A DNA stretch of 50,771 bases from Sporosarcina sp. D27 (GCF_000586555.1 NZ_AZUC01000015.1:1-50771); one strand, 5' to 3'; counted from the stretch's first letter, positions 1 to 7,862 are shown. Numbers and translations: made by a program. Notes: generated by a model from the letters alone, not told the origin.

Positions 1-97
1 TTGCTCAGTCCAGGGTCTTCATGCTTTGCTGATCCCTCCGGAGTCGCCACTCTCCGCTACAATCAACAGGATCCCCCAACTATCAAATGAGGTAATG

Positions 98-303
98 GAA
101 ATGATGATGAAGAATCAAGTTAATGAACGAGAACAGATGGAACTGCTTACGATCAAACAGTTAATTCTGCAAGACCATCTGGTTCGTAAATTAGAGGCAG
201 AAATTGATTTTTCCTTCATTTATCTATTGGTTGCAGATTTATATTCTCTACTCAGGAGACCATGCATAGATCCTGTTGTTCTCAATAAAATGTCATTTAT
301 TTA
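98..303 (+). pseudogene. IS1182-family transposase, N-terminal fragment
   Basis: The translation contains LQDHLVRKLEAEIDFSFIY, then a segment ending RPCIDPVVLNKM. This is the typical start of IS1182/DUF772-type transposases, where D-H-L-x-R-K-x-x-x-x-I-D-F-x-F-I precedes a G-R-P-S-x-D-P-V segment. The frame stops at about 303, just after the Asp-Pro-Val-Val motif, and the catalytic core is absent. The sequence then passes directly into inverted C-terminal transposase sequence. Confidence 0.7.
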
Positions 304-309
304 ATCCCC

Positions 310-460
310 TAAACCCACTTAGGATTGTCCGTCGTATACCATGCTTCTCTTTGGATTCGGTAAAACGCGTTCAACTGTCTCTTTAAATTTCCATAGACTT
401 CTTGGATTCCATATAGGTGTCTTAAGTCTTCTGCTACGTCTAGTTAGTCCTGCCAACTGG
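310..460 (-). pseudogene. IS1182-family transposase, C-terminal fragment (inverted)
   Basis: On the minus strand the translation contains KFKETVERVLPNPKRSMVYD. This is a degraded form of the conserved C-terminal K-E-T-x-E-R-V-F-A-D-A-K-E-K-H-G-x-R motif of IS1182 transposases, and the copy at 50395-50470 keeps KETAERVFADAKEKHGTRW better. The fragment lies head-to-head with the N-terminal fragment, which shows that the original gene was internally deleted and inverted. It is not functional. Confidence 0.65.
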
Positions 461-645
461 ACATGGAGCCCCAAATTGAATTGTTGGCTGAATGATGTGA
501 ATGTGTCCTGGGACATTCAGTTGATTGAAGTGCAGGACGGCGACTCCTGGGGATCAGCGCAGCGCGAAGACCCCACAGGAAAAGCCGTAACGAAGAACGG
601 TTTTTGCGAGCATAAGTGCAACGTTGGGAGCACATCTTTGCTTTC

Positions 646-789
646 GAAGCGACGAGGAGGCTGAGGGCAAGCCCCCGGAAAGCGACCGTCCGGAACGGAG
701 ATCAACGGCCTGTCATCCTTCATTTCCAGAGTCAACGATGCAAAAAGACAAAAGGGATGGAAATCAAATCGATTCTCATCCCTTTTGTC
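646..789. repeat. GC-rich dispersed repeat with terminal hairpin (left copy)
   Basis: This 144-bp block includes AGGGCAAGCCCCCGGAAAGCG and ends in a perfect-looking hairpin. It recurs in inverted orientation at 50058-50200 with few changes. With the adjacent MITE-like element it extends the inverted repeat at the window ends to about 0.7-0.8 kb. The left copy differs by about 70 extra bases (574-645) between this block and the element. Confidence 0.75.
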
Positions 790-791
790 TA
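745..791 (-). terminator. Rho-independent terminator downstream of the dehydrogenase gene
   Basis: The arms ACAAAAGGGATG and CATCCCTTTTGT enclose a short AT-rich loop that is itself nearly palindromic. On the minus strand the hairpin is followed by CTTTTTGC. It lies about 40 bases past the stop of the dehydrogenase gene. A second hairpin (GGGACATGCC/GGCGTGTCCC, 800-824) sits between them and carries its T-run on the plus strand. Confidence 0.7.
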
Positions 792-829
792 CAATCTGAG
801 GGACATGCCTAAATTGGCGTGTCCCTTTT

Positions 830-1690
830 TCATTGATAATGTTTGAAGAGAACTTGGGTACCTTTATCACCGTATCCTTTAGCCATAAGGTCCTCATAAA
901 GACGGATTGCTAGCTGTAATCCCGGCAGATCCAGTTCCATGACACTTGCTTCATCAAGTGCAATACGCAGATCCTTAAGGAAATGCTTCGTGTAAAAACC
1001 AGGTTCAAAATTCCCAGAAAGCATACGAGGTCCAAGATTTGAAAGGGACCAAGAACCTGCAGCGCCAGGAGTGATGGACTCTAAAACGCGTTCTGGATCC
1101 AGTCCTGCTTTTTCGGCATATGCAAGTGCTTCACAAACACCAATCATATTAGTCGCAATGGCAAGCTGATTGCTCATTTTTGTGTGCTGTCCAGCTCCTG
1201 CACGACCTTGAAGTACAATTTGACTTCCAAATATCGAAAAAATCGGTTTGACTTGCTCAAATACGGTCTCGTCACCGCCACACATAATCGAAAGCGTTCC
1301 ATTTTTAGCTCCTACATCTCCGCCAGAAACAGGAGCATCGAGTGAAGTCATTCCTTTTTCAATAGCTGCTCCTTCGATTTTTTTTGCAAGTGCCGGACTA
1401 GAAGTCGTCATATCCACAACAATTTGTCCACTTCTTCCATTAGCGAGGATACCATCAACATTTAGATAGATTTCTTCAACGTCGGCAGGCATGCCAACCA
1501 TCGTAAAGATGATATCTGCTGTTTGTACAGCCTCAGCGACCGTAGAAGCCCACTTAGCTCCTGCCGCAATAAGTGGCTCCGCTTTCCCTTTCGTACGTGT
1601 ATGTACAGTTACTGGATAGCCAGCTTGAAGCAAATGATCGACAATACTAGATCCCATTACCCCTGTTCCGATAAATGAAATATTTTCCAT
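830..1690 (-). CDS. NAD(P)-dependent beta-hydroxyacid dehydrogenase (3-hydroxyisobutyrate dehydrogenase family)
   Basis: This is a cytosolic oxidoreductase of about 286 residues of the GarR/MmsB/HIBADH family, which oxidises short beta-hydroxyacids using NAD(P). The N-terminal Rossmann motif is FIGTGVMGSSIVDHLLQAGY. The substrate loop is DAPVSGGDVGAKNGTLSIM, and the catalytic-lysine region GAGQHTKMSNQL follows (family Lys in K-M-x-N-Q). The C-terminal helical domain contains KHFLKDLRIALDEA. The Shine-Dalgarno AAGGGGG lies 9 bases from the ATG at 1690 but only 3 from the ATG at 1696, so the shorter start is preferred. The gene stands alone and ends in a hairpin. The substrate cannot be told from sequence; tartronate semialdehyde, hydroxyisobutyrate and succinic semialdehyde are all possible. 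Confidence 0.88.
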   Translation of the reverse strand: MENISFIGTGVMGSSIVDHLLQAGYPVTVHTRTKGKAEPLIAAGAKWASTVAEAVQTADIIFTMVGMPADVEEIYLNVDGILANGRSGQIVVDMTTSSPALAKKIEGAAIEKGMTSLDAPVSGGDVGAKNGTLSIMCGGDETVFEQVKPIFSIFGSQIVLQGRAGAGQHTKMSNQLAIATNMIGVCEALAYAEKAGLDPERVLESITPGAAGSWSLSNLGPRMLSGNFEPGFYTKHFLKDLRIALDEASVMELDLPGLQLAIRLYEDLMAKGYGDKGTQVLFKHYQ

Positions 1691-1763
1691 GTTCATAATC
1701 CCCCTTAAAATTAATGACACTATACTAATAATACTCTAAAATAAGCTGCATTTCTTGCTGTGA

Positions 1764-1797
1764 ACAAAAAAGAGACGGTCCTGGGAAAGGACCGTCA
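1764..1797 (-). terminator. Terminator of the spo0E-like gene
   Basis: The arms GACGGTCC (1774-1781) and GGACCGTC (1789-1796) are followed on the minus strand by CTCTTTTTT. A second, looser inverted repeat, AAGGGGG/CCCCCTT (1802-1808 and 1842-1848), lies between this hairpin and the gene's stop. Confidence 0.8.
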
Positions 1798-1868
1798 TCA
1801 AAAGGGGGAAATGAGAATGTTGCTGTGTTCAATTGTAGTATCCCCCTTCGTCAGATTTCTAAACACGT

Positions 1869-2078
1869 TCAGCCAATATTTTCACTTTTAATTTTTACTT
1901 TTCTCTCTAAACTACTATTTTTAGCAACGGCGCTCTTTTCATCGTAAGAATAGACATTCAATAAGTGATCCAATTCCACGCTCAGTTTGACCGTCTCATT
2001 GGAGGATAGACCTTTTTCCTCTGCAGTCTTCAAGAGTTCCCTGCGAATAAATTCAATTTTATATTCCAGATTATCCAT
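1869..2078 (-). CDS. Spo0E-like aspartyl-phosphate phosphatase
   Basis: This 69-residue protein is of the Spo0E/YisI/YnzD size and helical pattern. It contains LSVELDHLLNVY, matching the family signature S-x-E-L-D-x-L, whose acidic residues act in dephosphorylating Spo0A~P. The N-terminal helix IEFIRRELLKTAEEKGL is also typical. The expected role is to restrain entry into sporulation. The start is supported by GGGAGGG six bases upstream of the ATG. The upstream region contains three Spo0A-box-like sites (2143-2184), so the gene may itself be under Spo0A control. Confidence 0.88.
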   Translation of the reverse strand: MDNLEYKIEFIRRELLKTAEEKGLSSNETVKLSVELDHLLNVYSYDEKSAVAKNSSLERKVKIKSENIG

Positions 2079-2142
2079 AGAGATCCCTCCCGAAGATTAA
2101 TTACAAAGCTTAATATATAATAACATAAAGCCAAAACAACTG

Positions 2143-2184
2143 TGTCAAAACCTTTCGACAATTCGCGACAAACAATTGTCGAAA
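2143..2184. promoter_or_regulatory. Cluster of Spo0A-box-like sites
   Basis: Three matches to the 0A-box core TGTCRAA occur in 42 bases. They are TGTCAAA at 2143-2149 (plus), TTCGACA at 2154-2160 (TGTCGAA on minus) and TGTCGAA at 2177-2183 (within TTGTCGAAA, plus). They lie between the divergently transcribed spo0E-like and DUF2187 genes and upstream of both. Binding of Spo0A is inferred from the motif alone. Confidence 0.55.
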
Positions 2185-2220
2185 CAATAATAATTTGTAC
2201 ATTCTCTCATTTCATGATAC

Positions 2221-2250
2221 TTTACCTGTATTGCTTTTGTTAAGTATACT
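2221..2250 (+). promoter_or_regulatory. Promoter of the DUF2187 gene
   Basis: TTTACC (2221-2226), 18 bases, then TATACT (2245-2250). This resembles a sigma-A promoter and lies about 34 bases before the start codon of the DUF2187 gene. Confidence 0.5.
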
Positions 2251-2283
2251 AAGATTAATTAGTCGTAAAAGGAGTTGAATCAG

Positions 2284-2490
2284 ATGGAAGAAATGGAAGA
2301 ATTGAATATTGCAGAAGTTGGAACCATTATTGAATTTAAGGATGGTTTACAGGGGATTGTAGAAAAAGTGAATGAGAACTCGGTTATTGTGAACTTAACG
2401 TATATGGAAAACTTCGAGGAACTTGGGCTTGAAGAAAAAACAGTTGTGAACCATAAACGCTACACCATCCTTCATAAAAAAGAAAATTGA
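2284..2490 (+). CDS. DUF2187 family protein (YkvS-like)
   Basis: This is a small soluble protein of 68 residues. The segment NIAEVGTIIEFKDGLQGIVEKV, followed by ENSVIVNLTYM and TVVNHKRYTIL, matches the DUF2187/YkvS family of Bacillales. The pattern is a compact beta-barrel (KOW/SH3-like); its biochemical role is unknown. Three in-frame starts exist (TTG 2275, ATG 2284, ATG 2293). AAAGGAG ends 9 bases before the ATG at 2284, which is therefore preferred. It sits between the spo0E-like gene and a lipoprotein gene, with only 49 bases to the latter, so the two may share a transcript. Confidence 0.85.
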   Translation: MEEMEELNIAEVGTIIEFKDGLQGIVEKVNENSVIVNLTYMENFEELGLEEKTVVNHKRYTILHKKEN

Positions 2491-2539
2491 AACTTTTATT
2501 GCAAATTTGCGTCACATTGAGTAAGGAGGAGATGACCGT

Positions 2540-3265
2540 ATGAAAAACAAAAAATTACTTTACACAGCATTGTCTGCCTCACTATTATTAGCCGCTTGTG
2601 GAACGGATACAAGTGAAGAGGACAACGATAAGCAGCCAATTGAAAATACTGATCAAGGTGCTGATACTGGCACAGAAGCATCTGAAGGTACGGAAAGTGA
2701 AACTGATGGAGCAGAGGGAACAGATACTACTGACGAGAACGCTTCAAGTGAAGATGAAGCGACGGAAGATGATACAACTAGTGATTCAGAATCAGAAGCG
2801 GACAGTAGCGAATCTGATGACGCTACGACGTTAGCAGATGCTGTAGAAACAGAGAGCGATGAGCAATCCTTTAAAATGCAAGTGCTCCCTACTTATGAAT
2901 TGACGAGTGAAGAGCCAGGACGTGACATTCTTTATGTAAAAGAACATGAAGATAAATATATGGTTATCGGAACAATGCAAGCTTCTGAAACTGATTTTGA
3001 CAAAGCTGTAGAAAACATGACAGAAACGCTTGCTGCTACAAGCGAAGATGCGTCTCCTGTTGAATTGACAGACGTAGCACAACTTCCAACTAGTAAAGAA
3101 CTAGAAAAAGTGAAAGCGTATCGTGTAGATTCAGCTGAAGGTCCCATTACAGCAATGATCTTCCAAAAAGGAGAGCTAATCGTTCGGGTCATGATGTATG
3201 ATAACAACGATGAGAGCTATTATGAAGAATATTTGAAAATGGCTGAAACGATTCAACCAAAATAA
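2540..3265 (+). CDS. Acidic low-complexity lipoprotein
   Basis: This 241-residue protein has a signal peptide ending in the lipobox LLLAACG, predicting lipidation at Cys20 and attachment to the outer face of the membrane. Residues 25-105 are almost only Asp, Glu, Ser, Thr and Gly, an extended negatively charged linker. The C-terminal ~130 residues form a folded domain (SFKMQVLPTYELTSEEPGRD...) that I do not recognise. The start is supported by AAGGAGGAG. The gene ends in a strong hairpin shared with the convergent marR-type gene. Its function is unknown; the layout suits a surface protein whose globular domain is held away from the membrane. Confidence 0.8.
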   Translation: MKNKKLLYTALSASLLLAACGTDTSEEDNDKQPIENTDQGADTGTEASEGTESETDGAEGTDTTDENASSEDEATEDDTTSDSESEADSSESDDATTLADAVETESDEQSFKMQVLPTYELTSEEPGRDILYVKEHEDKYMVIGTMQASETDFDKAVENMTETLAATSEDASPVELTDVAQLPTSKELEKVKAYRVDSAEGPITAMIFQKGELIVRVMMYDNNDESYYEEYLKMAETIQPK

Positions 3266-3273
3266 GACCACTA

Positions 3274-3313
3274 ACAAAAAGCTGAACAGCAATTTGCTGT
3301 TCAGCTTTTTGTT
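3274..3313. terminator. Bidirectional terminator
   Basis: The arms AACAAAAAGCTGAACAGCAA and TTGCTGTTCAGCTTTTTGTT are perfectly complementary. They serve the lipoprotein gene (plus) and the convergent MarR gene (minus). The MarR stop codon lies inside the hairpin. Confidence 0.85.
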
Positions 3314-3753
3314 GAGGACAAATCACGAATGGATACTCCCAACTTTTGGAGCAAACTTGTCGCTTGTTCTTGCTCCTCATTAGTCAATGATGAAAGTAAA
3401 CTAGTAATGTTCTCTGCATGCCCTGGAAACAATGCATCCATTAATTGTTCCCCTTGTGTAGTAATTTCTACATACGTTACGCGTTTGTCGATAGAATTGA
3501 CTTCTCGTTGTAAGTAACCGTTGGACTCCAGTTTATTAATGACATAGGTCATTGAACCGCTACGCATTAAAATCTTTTCCCCAATTTTTTGGATAGGCTG
3601 TTTTCCTTTGTGGTACAACAACTCGAGAACCGCAAACTCCGTCGGATTCAACCCTTTAGAAGAGATCAGTCGATTCGTCTCTTCGTGCAGCACTTTATTC
3701 GCCCGTGATAGGACTACAAATAATTTTAGTGCGCGTTCGTTTGCTTTCCCCAT
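3301..3753 (-). CDS. MarR-family transcriptional regulator
   Basis: This is a 150-residue winged-helix repressor. The N-terminal dimerisation helices precede NPTEFAVLELLYHKG, the recognition region LMRSGSMTYVINKLESNGYL, and the wing RVTYVEITTQG. The length and layout match MhqR/OhrR-like MarR proteins, which usually sense quinones, phenols or peroxides. The cysteine used by redox-sensing OhrR is not present in this protein. The gene is monocistronic. Its promoter (3795-3824) contains an inverted repeat between the -35 and -10 boxes, suggesting autorepression. The adjacent genes do not identify the ligand. Confidence 0.88.
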   Translation of the reverse strand: MGKANERALKLFVVLSRANKVLHEETNRLISSKGLNPTEFAVLELLYHKGKQPIQKIGEKILMRSGSMTYVINKLESNGYLQREVNSIDKRVTYVEITTQGEQLMDALFPGHAENITSLLSSLTNEEQEQATSLLQKLGVSIRDLSSTKS

Positions 3754-3794
3754 AAATTATTCACCTGCTGTTTTCCAATTTGATCTATGAAGAT

Positions 3795-3824
3795 AGTATA
3801 GTTGGTTGAATACCAATTCGTCAA
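3795..3824 (-). promoter_or_regulatory. marR promoter with internal operator
   Basis: On the minus strand TTGACG (3819-3824), 18 bases and TATACT (3795-3800) form a near-consensus sigma-A promoter. Between them lies TTGGTATTCAACCAA (3802-3816), a five-base-arm inverted repeat that a dimeric MarR protein could use as an operator to exclude RNA polymerase. Confidence 0.6.
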
Positions 3825-3844
3825 AACTGATTCAATATGAATTG

Positions 3845-5284
3845 TTAATTAGCAGAGGATTGCTCGACTATTACACAACTCTCCAAATAATGTTGTGGAA
3901 ATACCAATGTGAATGTTGTTCCTTGTTCTGCCACACTTGAAACCGCTACGGCTCCCCCCAAATCTTCCATTGTCTTGAGAACGAAAGGTAGTCCCAGACC
4001 TGTTCCTTCTGGTTTAGAGGTGAAAAAAGGCATGAATATATTTTTAATCTGCAATGGAGTCATTCCTTTTCCTGTATCCGTAACAGAAAGAGTAAATGAG
4101 GTACCTTCCGCCTTTTCAAGTTTCAGAGTCAAAATCCCTCCGGGTTCCATAGCCTCGAATGCATTTTTAAAAATATTCAAAAGAACTTGTTTGATTTTAT
4201 CTGCATTAGAATAGATCATCGAGTTGCAAAAAGAAGCATCTTGCCAGTCGATGTGAATCGATTCAAACATTGCTTTCGGCTTCATGATCTCGAGCACTTT
4301 CGTAATAAGTACTCCTAAGGAGAACTCAGAAATTTTTTCTTCCGATGGTTTTGATAACATAAGCATTTCATTCAGAATTGCTTCCATCCGTTTTAGCTCG
4401 TCGTCCACAACAGACAAATATTTCGCTGTATCTCCTGTTGCAGTCACTTCCATTAACTGCACAAATCCTTTTAACGTCGTCATCGGATTACGGATTTCAT
4501 GTGCAATACTTGCTGCCATTTGTCCTACTGTTGACAAAGATCCGGAATGATCCAGCTTCCTGCGAAGCATTTCTATCTCTGTACAATCTTGTATTTCCAC
4601 GATATACAAGTCGCTATCGCTATTATATACGGCATGAATCTCAAAAAATTGAATCGTATTCGGTTCATCTTCAAATCGTTCTCTGATGGTGACTTCTCCA
4701 ATAGTGCGAAGTGTTTTTATATAGGCCTCATACTGGGCCTCTGCATTCCTCTTTTGCGTGTTGAACTTTCTATACAACGATTGAGCACGTTTTCCAATAA
4801 CCGCATTCCTAGTTAGGTTAAATAATTCACTAACTCGATTATTGACATCAATAATGTGACCTTCACGATTAACAATCATCGTTAACCTTGAGGCATGCGT
4901 AAAGCACCCTAAATAATCAACTATTGGTAGTTCTGTACAAAAAACTGGCAACACAAATGTAACGATAGCTTGTTGTGTTTGGTTTGAATAAAATATATGA
5001 GCTTTACATAAACACTCAACATTCTCTTCAGAAACCACGGTGAAATCATCTAATACGATTTCTTTTGTTTCAGTGCATTCTTGCTTAAAGTCATTCCAGC
5101 TGCGTAAACCATCTCTTTTAAGTAACGATAAAAAGTTATCATTTTGTCCCAACGAAAACTTTTCACAAAATAAGAAATTTGCCTCAGCAATGACACCATC
5201 CATACTGACCAAAATACAAGGGTGACGATTGTCGGTAACGAAAAGTGATCCATAACTATTCACATTTTCTAATTGTTCAAGCAT
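3845..5284 (-). CDS. PAS-domain sensor histidine kinase (sporulation-kinase type)
   Basis: This 479-residue kinase is soluble, with no membrane segment. Two PAS-like sensor regions (about 13-115 and 125-235) precede the HisKA dimerisation helix GQMAASIAHEIRNPMTTLKG, with the phosphoacceptor His262. The ATPase domain has its N box at LLNIFKNAFEAME (Asn374), G1 at DTGKGM (403-408) and G2 at GTGLGL (427-432). Layout and motif spelling resemble KinA/KinE-type kinases that feed phosphate to Spo0F. No response-regulator gene adjoins it, which also fits a phosphorelay kinase. The start is supported by GGGAGGG. The signal sensed is unknown. Confidence 0.85.
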   Translation of the reverse strand: MLEQLENVNSYGSLFVTDNRHPCILVSMDGVIAEANFLFCEKFSLGQNDNFLSLLKRDGLRSWNDFKQECTETKEIVLDDFTVVSEENVECLCKAHIFYSNQTQQAIVTFVLPVFCTELPIVDYLGCFTHASRLTMIVNREGHIIDVNNRVSELFNLTRNAVIGKRAQSLYRKFNTQKRNAEAQYEAYIKTLRTIGEVTIRERFEDEPNTIQFFEIHAVYNSDSDLYIVEIQDCTEIEMLRRKLDHSGSLSTVGQMAASIAHEIRNPMTTLKGFVQLMEVTATGDTAKYLSVVDDELKRMEAILNEMLMLSKPSEEKISEFSLGVLITKVLEIMKPKAMFESIHIDWQDASFCNSMIYSNADKIKQVLLNIFKNAFEAMEPGGILTLKLEKAEGTSFTLSVTDTGKGMTPLQIKNIFMPFFTSKPEGTGLGLPFVLKTMEDLGGAVAVSSVAEQGTTFTLVFPQHYLESCVIVEQSSAN

Positions 5285-5508
5285 TCTTTACCCTCCCGAG
5301 ACTGTTTAGACAAGATATGAAATAGCACCATATGTTATAACTTACATAAATAAACGATTCAATGTGTATAATTCAGATTATTCCATATTTCCACAACTCG
5401 TTATATAGGCCTTTAGAATTATATTGCACAAATTTTCTTCCATACAAGGTTATTCAAAGAAATATAGAATCATCTAATTGAACATTCAATAAATTCTTTC
5501 ATTCTAAA

Positions 5509-6858
5509 TTACCCTATAATTACTCGCTCTTTTGGATAACGGAAAGAGGTTTTGTTTACTTTCCCACCTAGTGTGAATAGAAAAGAAATAAGCCCCACTC
5601 GCCCAATGAACATGAGCGCCATAATAATGACCTTGCCCGGGACAGATAAATCAGCAGTAATTCCAAGAGACATACCGCACGTTCCGAATGCAGAGGTTAT
5701 TTCGAACAATAATGCGACCACTGGTACACCCGGCTCCGTGACTAACATTATAAGAAGTGCAGTCATAACCATGAAGCCAGCCAGCAAAATGACGGCATAC
5801 GAACGAAAAATGTCGACAAGCTTGATACGCCTTTTGAATATGTGAATAACATCTTTCCCTTTTGCAAAGTTAATGAGAAATAGTACAGCGATAGCAAATG
5901 TCGTAGTTCGAATTCCCCCACCGACTGAACTTGGGGAGGCACCGATAAACATCAATGAACTGATTACGATATCCGTCGCATCACTAAAGTTAGTAATATC
6001 GTATGTTGTTAAACCCGCAGATCGTGCGGAAACAGAGTGAAACAGGGAAGAAAAGATCTTTTCATGCCAAGACATCCCTTTAAAAGAATGAAATGACTCT
6101 AAAATATAGATCATCACCGCACCTACTAACAACAGTATTCCAAAAGTAGATGTCGTAATTTTGGTAAATAGTGAAAAACGAAAATGAGGGACCTTTTTTG
6201 AAAAGAAACTTTTTACTTCTACAAGAACAGGGAATCCAATAGCTCCTAAAATAATTAACACCATAATAACAAATTGTACAAAATAATCGTTGAAATACGG
6301 CAACAAGGAAGCATCTGTGATGTCGAATCCCGCATTTGTTGTTGCAGAAACTGACAAAAACATTCCATTCAGCAGTGCTTCTGAAAAACTATCGTAGAGA
6401 GGCATAATGTAAATGGTCAGGACGATTCCACCAATTAGTTCAATCAGAAAAATAATCCGTACAATTTGTTTAATCAATTGTACGACCCCAGCTAGTGAGT
6501 ACTGATTATGATCTACCATAATGAGCTGTCTTTCTCTTAATCCAATACGTTTTTTTACGAGCAACCAAAAAAACGTACCAATAGACATAATCCCGATTCC
6601 GCCTATTTGCAGAACGAGCATTAGCATACATAGTCCGAAAACAGTGTACGTGCCTGCGATACTAATCGGCGTCAGTCCTGTAACGCTGACAGCGCTGACA
6701 GATGTAAATAAGCTATCGATAAAAGAAACCTTCACACCGGGTTTATAAACTCCAGGTAGATTCAACAATAGAAAAGAAAATGCGATTGCTAAAAAATAAT
6801 AAAACACAATTAATTGAGCAGGTGTGAATCTGTGTAAACTATCTCGGTTAAATTTCAT
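5509..6858 (-). CDS. Ktr potassium uptake channel subunit (KtrB/KtrD, TrkH superfamily)
   Basis: This is a 449-residue membrane protein with four M1-P-M2 repeats. The selectivity-filter loops are recognisable as VSAVSVTGLTP, TTNAGFDI, SARSAGLTT and FGTCGMSLG, and the conserved third-repeat intramembrane loop includes GASPSSVGGGIRTTT. It forms the K+-conducting dimer, normally gated by an octameric KtrA/KtrC RCK ring. No RCK gene adjoins it, so the partner must be encoded elsewhere, as with ktrC and ktrD in B. subtilis. I see no c-di-AMP riboswitch upstream. KtrB and KtrD cannot be separated from sequence alone. Confidence 0.9.
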   Translation of the reverse strand: MKFNRDSLHRFTPAQLIVFYYFLAIAFSFLLLNLPGVYKPGVKVSFIDSLFTSVSAVSVTGLTPISIAGTYTVFGLCMLMLVLQIGGIGIMSIGTFFWLLVKKRIGLRERQLIMVDHNQYSLAGVVQLIKQIVRIIFLIELIGGIVLTIYIMPLYDSFSEALLNGMFLSVSATTNAGFDITDASLLPYFNDYFVQFVIMVLIILGAIGFPVLVEVKSFFSKKVPHFRFSLFTKITTSTFGILLLVGAVMIYILESFHSFKGMSWHEKIFSSLFHSVSARSAGLTTYDITNFSDATDIVISSLMFIGASPSSVGGGIRTTTFAIAVLFLINFAKGKDVIHIFKRRIKLVDIFRSYAVILLAGFMVMTALLIMLVTEPGVPVVALLFEITSAFGTCGMSLGITADLSVPGKVIIMALMFIGRVGLISFLFTLGGKVNKTSFRYPKERVIIG

Positions 6859-7023
6859 TTTGTATCCGATCCTTTCCTTCAGGAGGACATAATCATACCA
6901 TATTCGAATTTATCCTGTCAGAAAAATTCGGTTCTCTTATAGCTTCGGCTGCTAGTTTCATTTTCAGTCACCTAATTTATCCTCGTTATTAAGATTTACC
7001 TAGTAATTATGTACAAGCTAATC

Positions 7024-7070
7024 AAAAAAACTGTCCACTGCGAGAAACATCTCTCGCGCTGGACAGTTTT
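7024..7070 (-). terminator. Terminator of the terC-like gene
   Basis: AAAACTGTCC...GGACAGTTTT forms a long stem with an inner GCGAGA/TCTCGC stem. On the minus strand it is followed by TTTTTTTGAT. It starts seven bases after the terC-like stop. Confidence 0.85.
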
Positions 7071-7077
7071 AGAATCG

Positions 7078-7836
7078 TTATTTGGATTTTTTTCTATTAC
7101 TTGCAACAGCAGTTAAATAACCGCCTAATGCGATGGCTGCAAGGACAGACCAGAAAATAAGTTTCCACGTCAGAGAATGTGGAAATTCTGTATCGAGAAT
7201 TTGAACATTAGGATGTGCCAGTGTCATTACAGCAAGTTTAACACCTACCCAGCCAACAATAAGGAATGCAGCTGTTTCAAGTGCTGGAAACTTCTCAAGC
7301 AATGTTACAAATTGGCGAGCTGCAAATCGAATCATAACGAGACCGATAATTCCACCAACCAGCATGACGGTAAATTGTCCACCATTAATGCCCCCGATAT
7401 GGAAGTTACCTAGTTCTGGAAGTGTTACCGCAAGTGCTACCGCTGCAAGCATGGAGTCTAGTGCAAACGCAATATCCGCAAGTTCAACTTTTAATACAGT
7501 AACCCAGAAACCAGACTCTTTCCGTTTTTTCTTAGTCGGATCCGAACTTTTATGATGTCTTTGGTCGTAAATATTTTTTGCCGAAATATACAATAGGTAG
7601 ACTGCACCTAGCGCTTGAATTTCCCAATAATTCACAAGGTATGTGATGAAAAACAGAGCTGTAAATCTGAAAACAAATGCCCCTAATAGTCCGTAGAACA
7701 ATGCTTTCTGTTGTTGTACTTTTGGAAGATGTTTCACCATAACCGCCATAACAACTGCATTATCTGCTGCAAGAAGGCCTTCCAAAACAATTAGTACAAG
7801 TAGGACCCACGCGTATTCAAAGAAAATACTTTCCAA
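7078..7836 (-). CDS. TerC-family manganese exporter (YceF/YkoY-like)
   Basis: This integral membrane protein has about 252 residues and seven hydrophobic segments. The TerC signatures are LEGLLAADNAVVMAVM near the N-terminus and VELADIAFALDSMLAA in the middle; their acidic residues (E, D, N and D) are likely to coordinate the ion. B. subtilis relatives MeeF/YceF and MeeY/YkoY export Mn2+ that metallates secreted enzymes. No ATG fits: AGGGAGG is followed after 8 bases by TTG at 7836, the chosen start, with another TTG three bases upstream. A yybP-ykoY riboswitch directly upstream strongly supports Mn2+ as substrate. Confidence 0.9.
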   Translation of the reverse strand: MESIFFEYAWVLLVLIVLEGLLAADNAVVMAVMVKHLPKVQQQKALFYGLLGAFVFRFTALFFITYLVNYWEIQALGAVYLLYISAKNIYDQRHHKSSDPTKKKRKESGFWVTVLKVELADIAFALDSMLAAVALAVTLPELGNFHIGGINGGQFTVMLVGGIIGLVMIRFAARQFVTLLEKFPALETAAFLIVGWVGVKLAVMTLAHPNVQILDTEFPHSLTWKLIFWSVLAAIALGGYLTAVASNRKKSK

Positions 7837-7862
7837 CAAAAATTCCTCCCTTTTTTTCAATC

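Larger units (their letters stand above)
13..573. mobile_element. MITE-like element with IS1182-type transposase fragments (left copy)
   Basis: A 561-bp element is bounded by imperfect inverted repeats of about 55 bp. The left end (13-67) starts GGGTCTTC and contains a CCTCCGGAGTCGCC core ending in CAATCAAC. The right end (521-573) is its inverted form. Inside are an N-terminal transposase fragment on plus and a C-terminal fragment on minus, joined near 304. The same internal arrangement recurs in inverted orientation at 50210-50768, with many substitutions. The element therefore seems to have spread or duplicated after the rearrangement. It has no intact transposase and would have to be moved in trans, if it moves at all. 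Confidence 0.65.

Noticed and set aside
1..800. CRISPR array or phage integration in the repeat-rich ends
   Set aside because: The repeats are a few inverted copies of a long element. There are no regularly spaced short repeats, no cas genes and no phage genes anywhere in the window.
1817..1891. A 24-codon plus-strand frame after AAGGGGG, opposite the end of the spo0E-like gene
   Set aside because: It overlaps the 3' end of a convincing gene, and the G-run is one arm of an AAGGGGG/CCCCCTT inverted repeat. Composition gives no support for a peptide.
6859..7020. Possible c-di-AMP riboswitch before the Ktr gene
   Set aside because: Known ktr genes can carry a ydaO-type element, but the leader here is only about 160 bases and shows none of its conserved motifs or a terminator.
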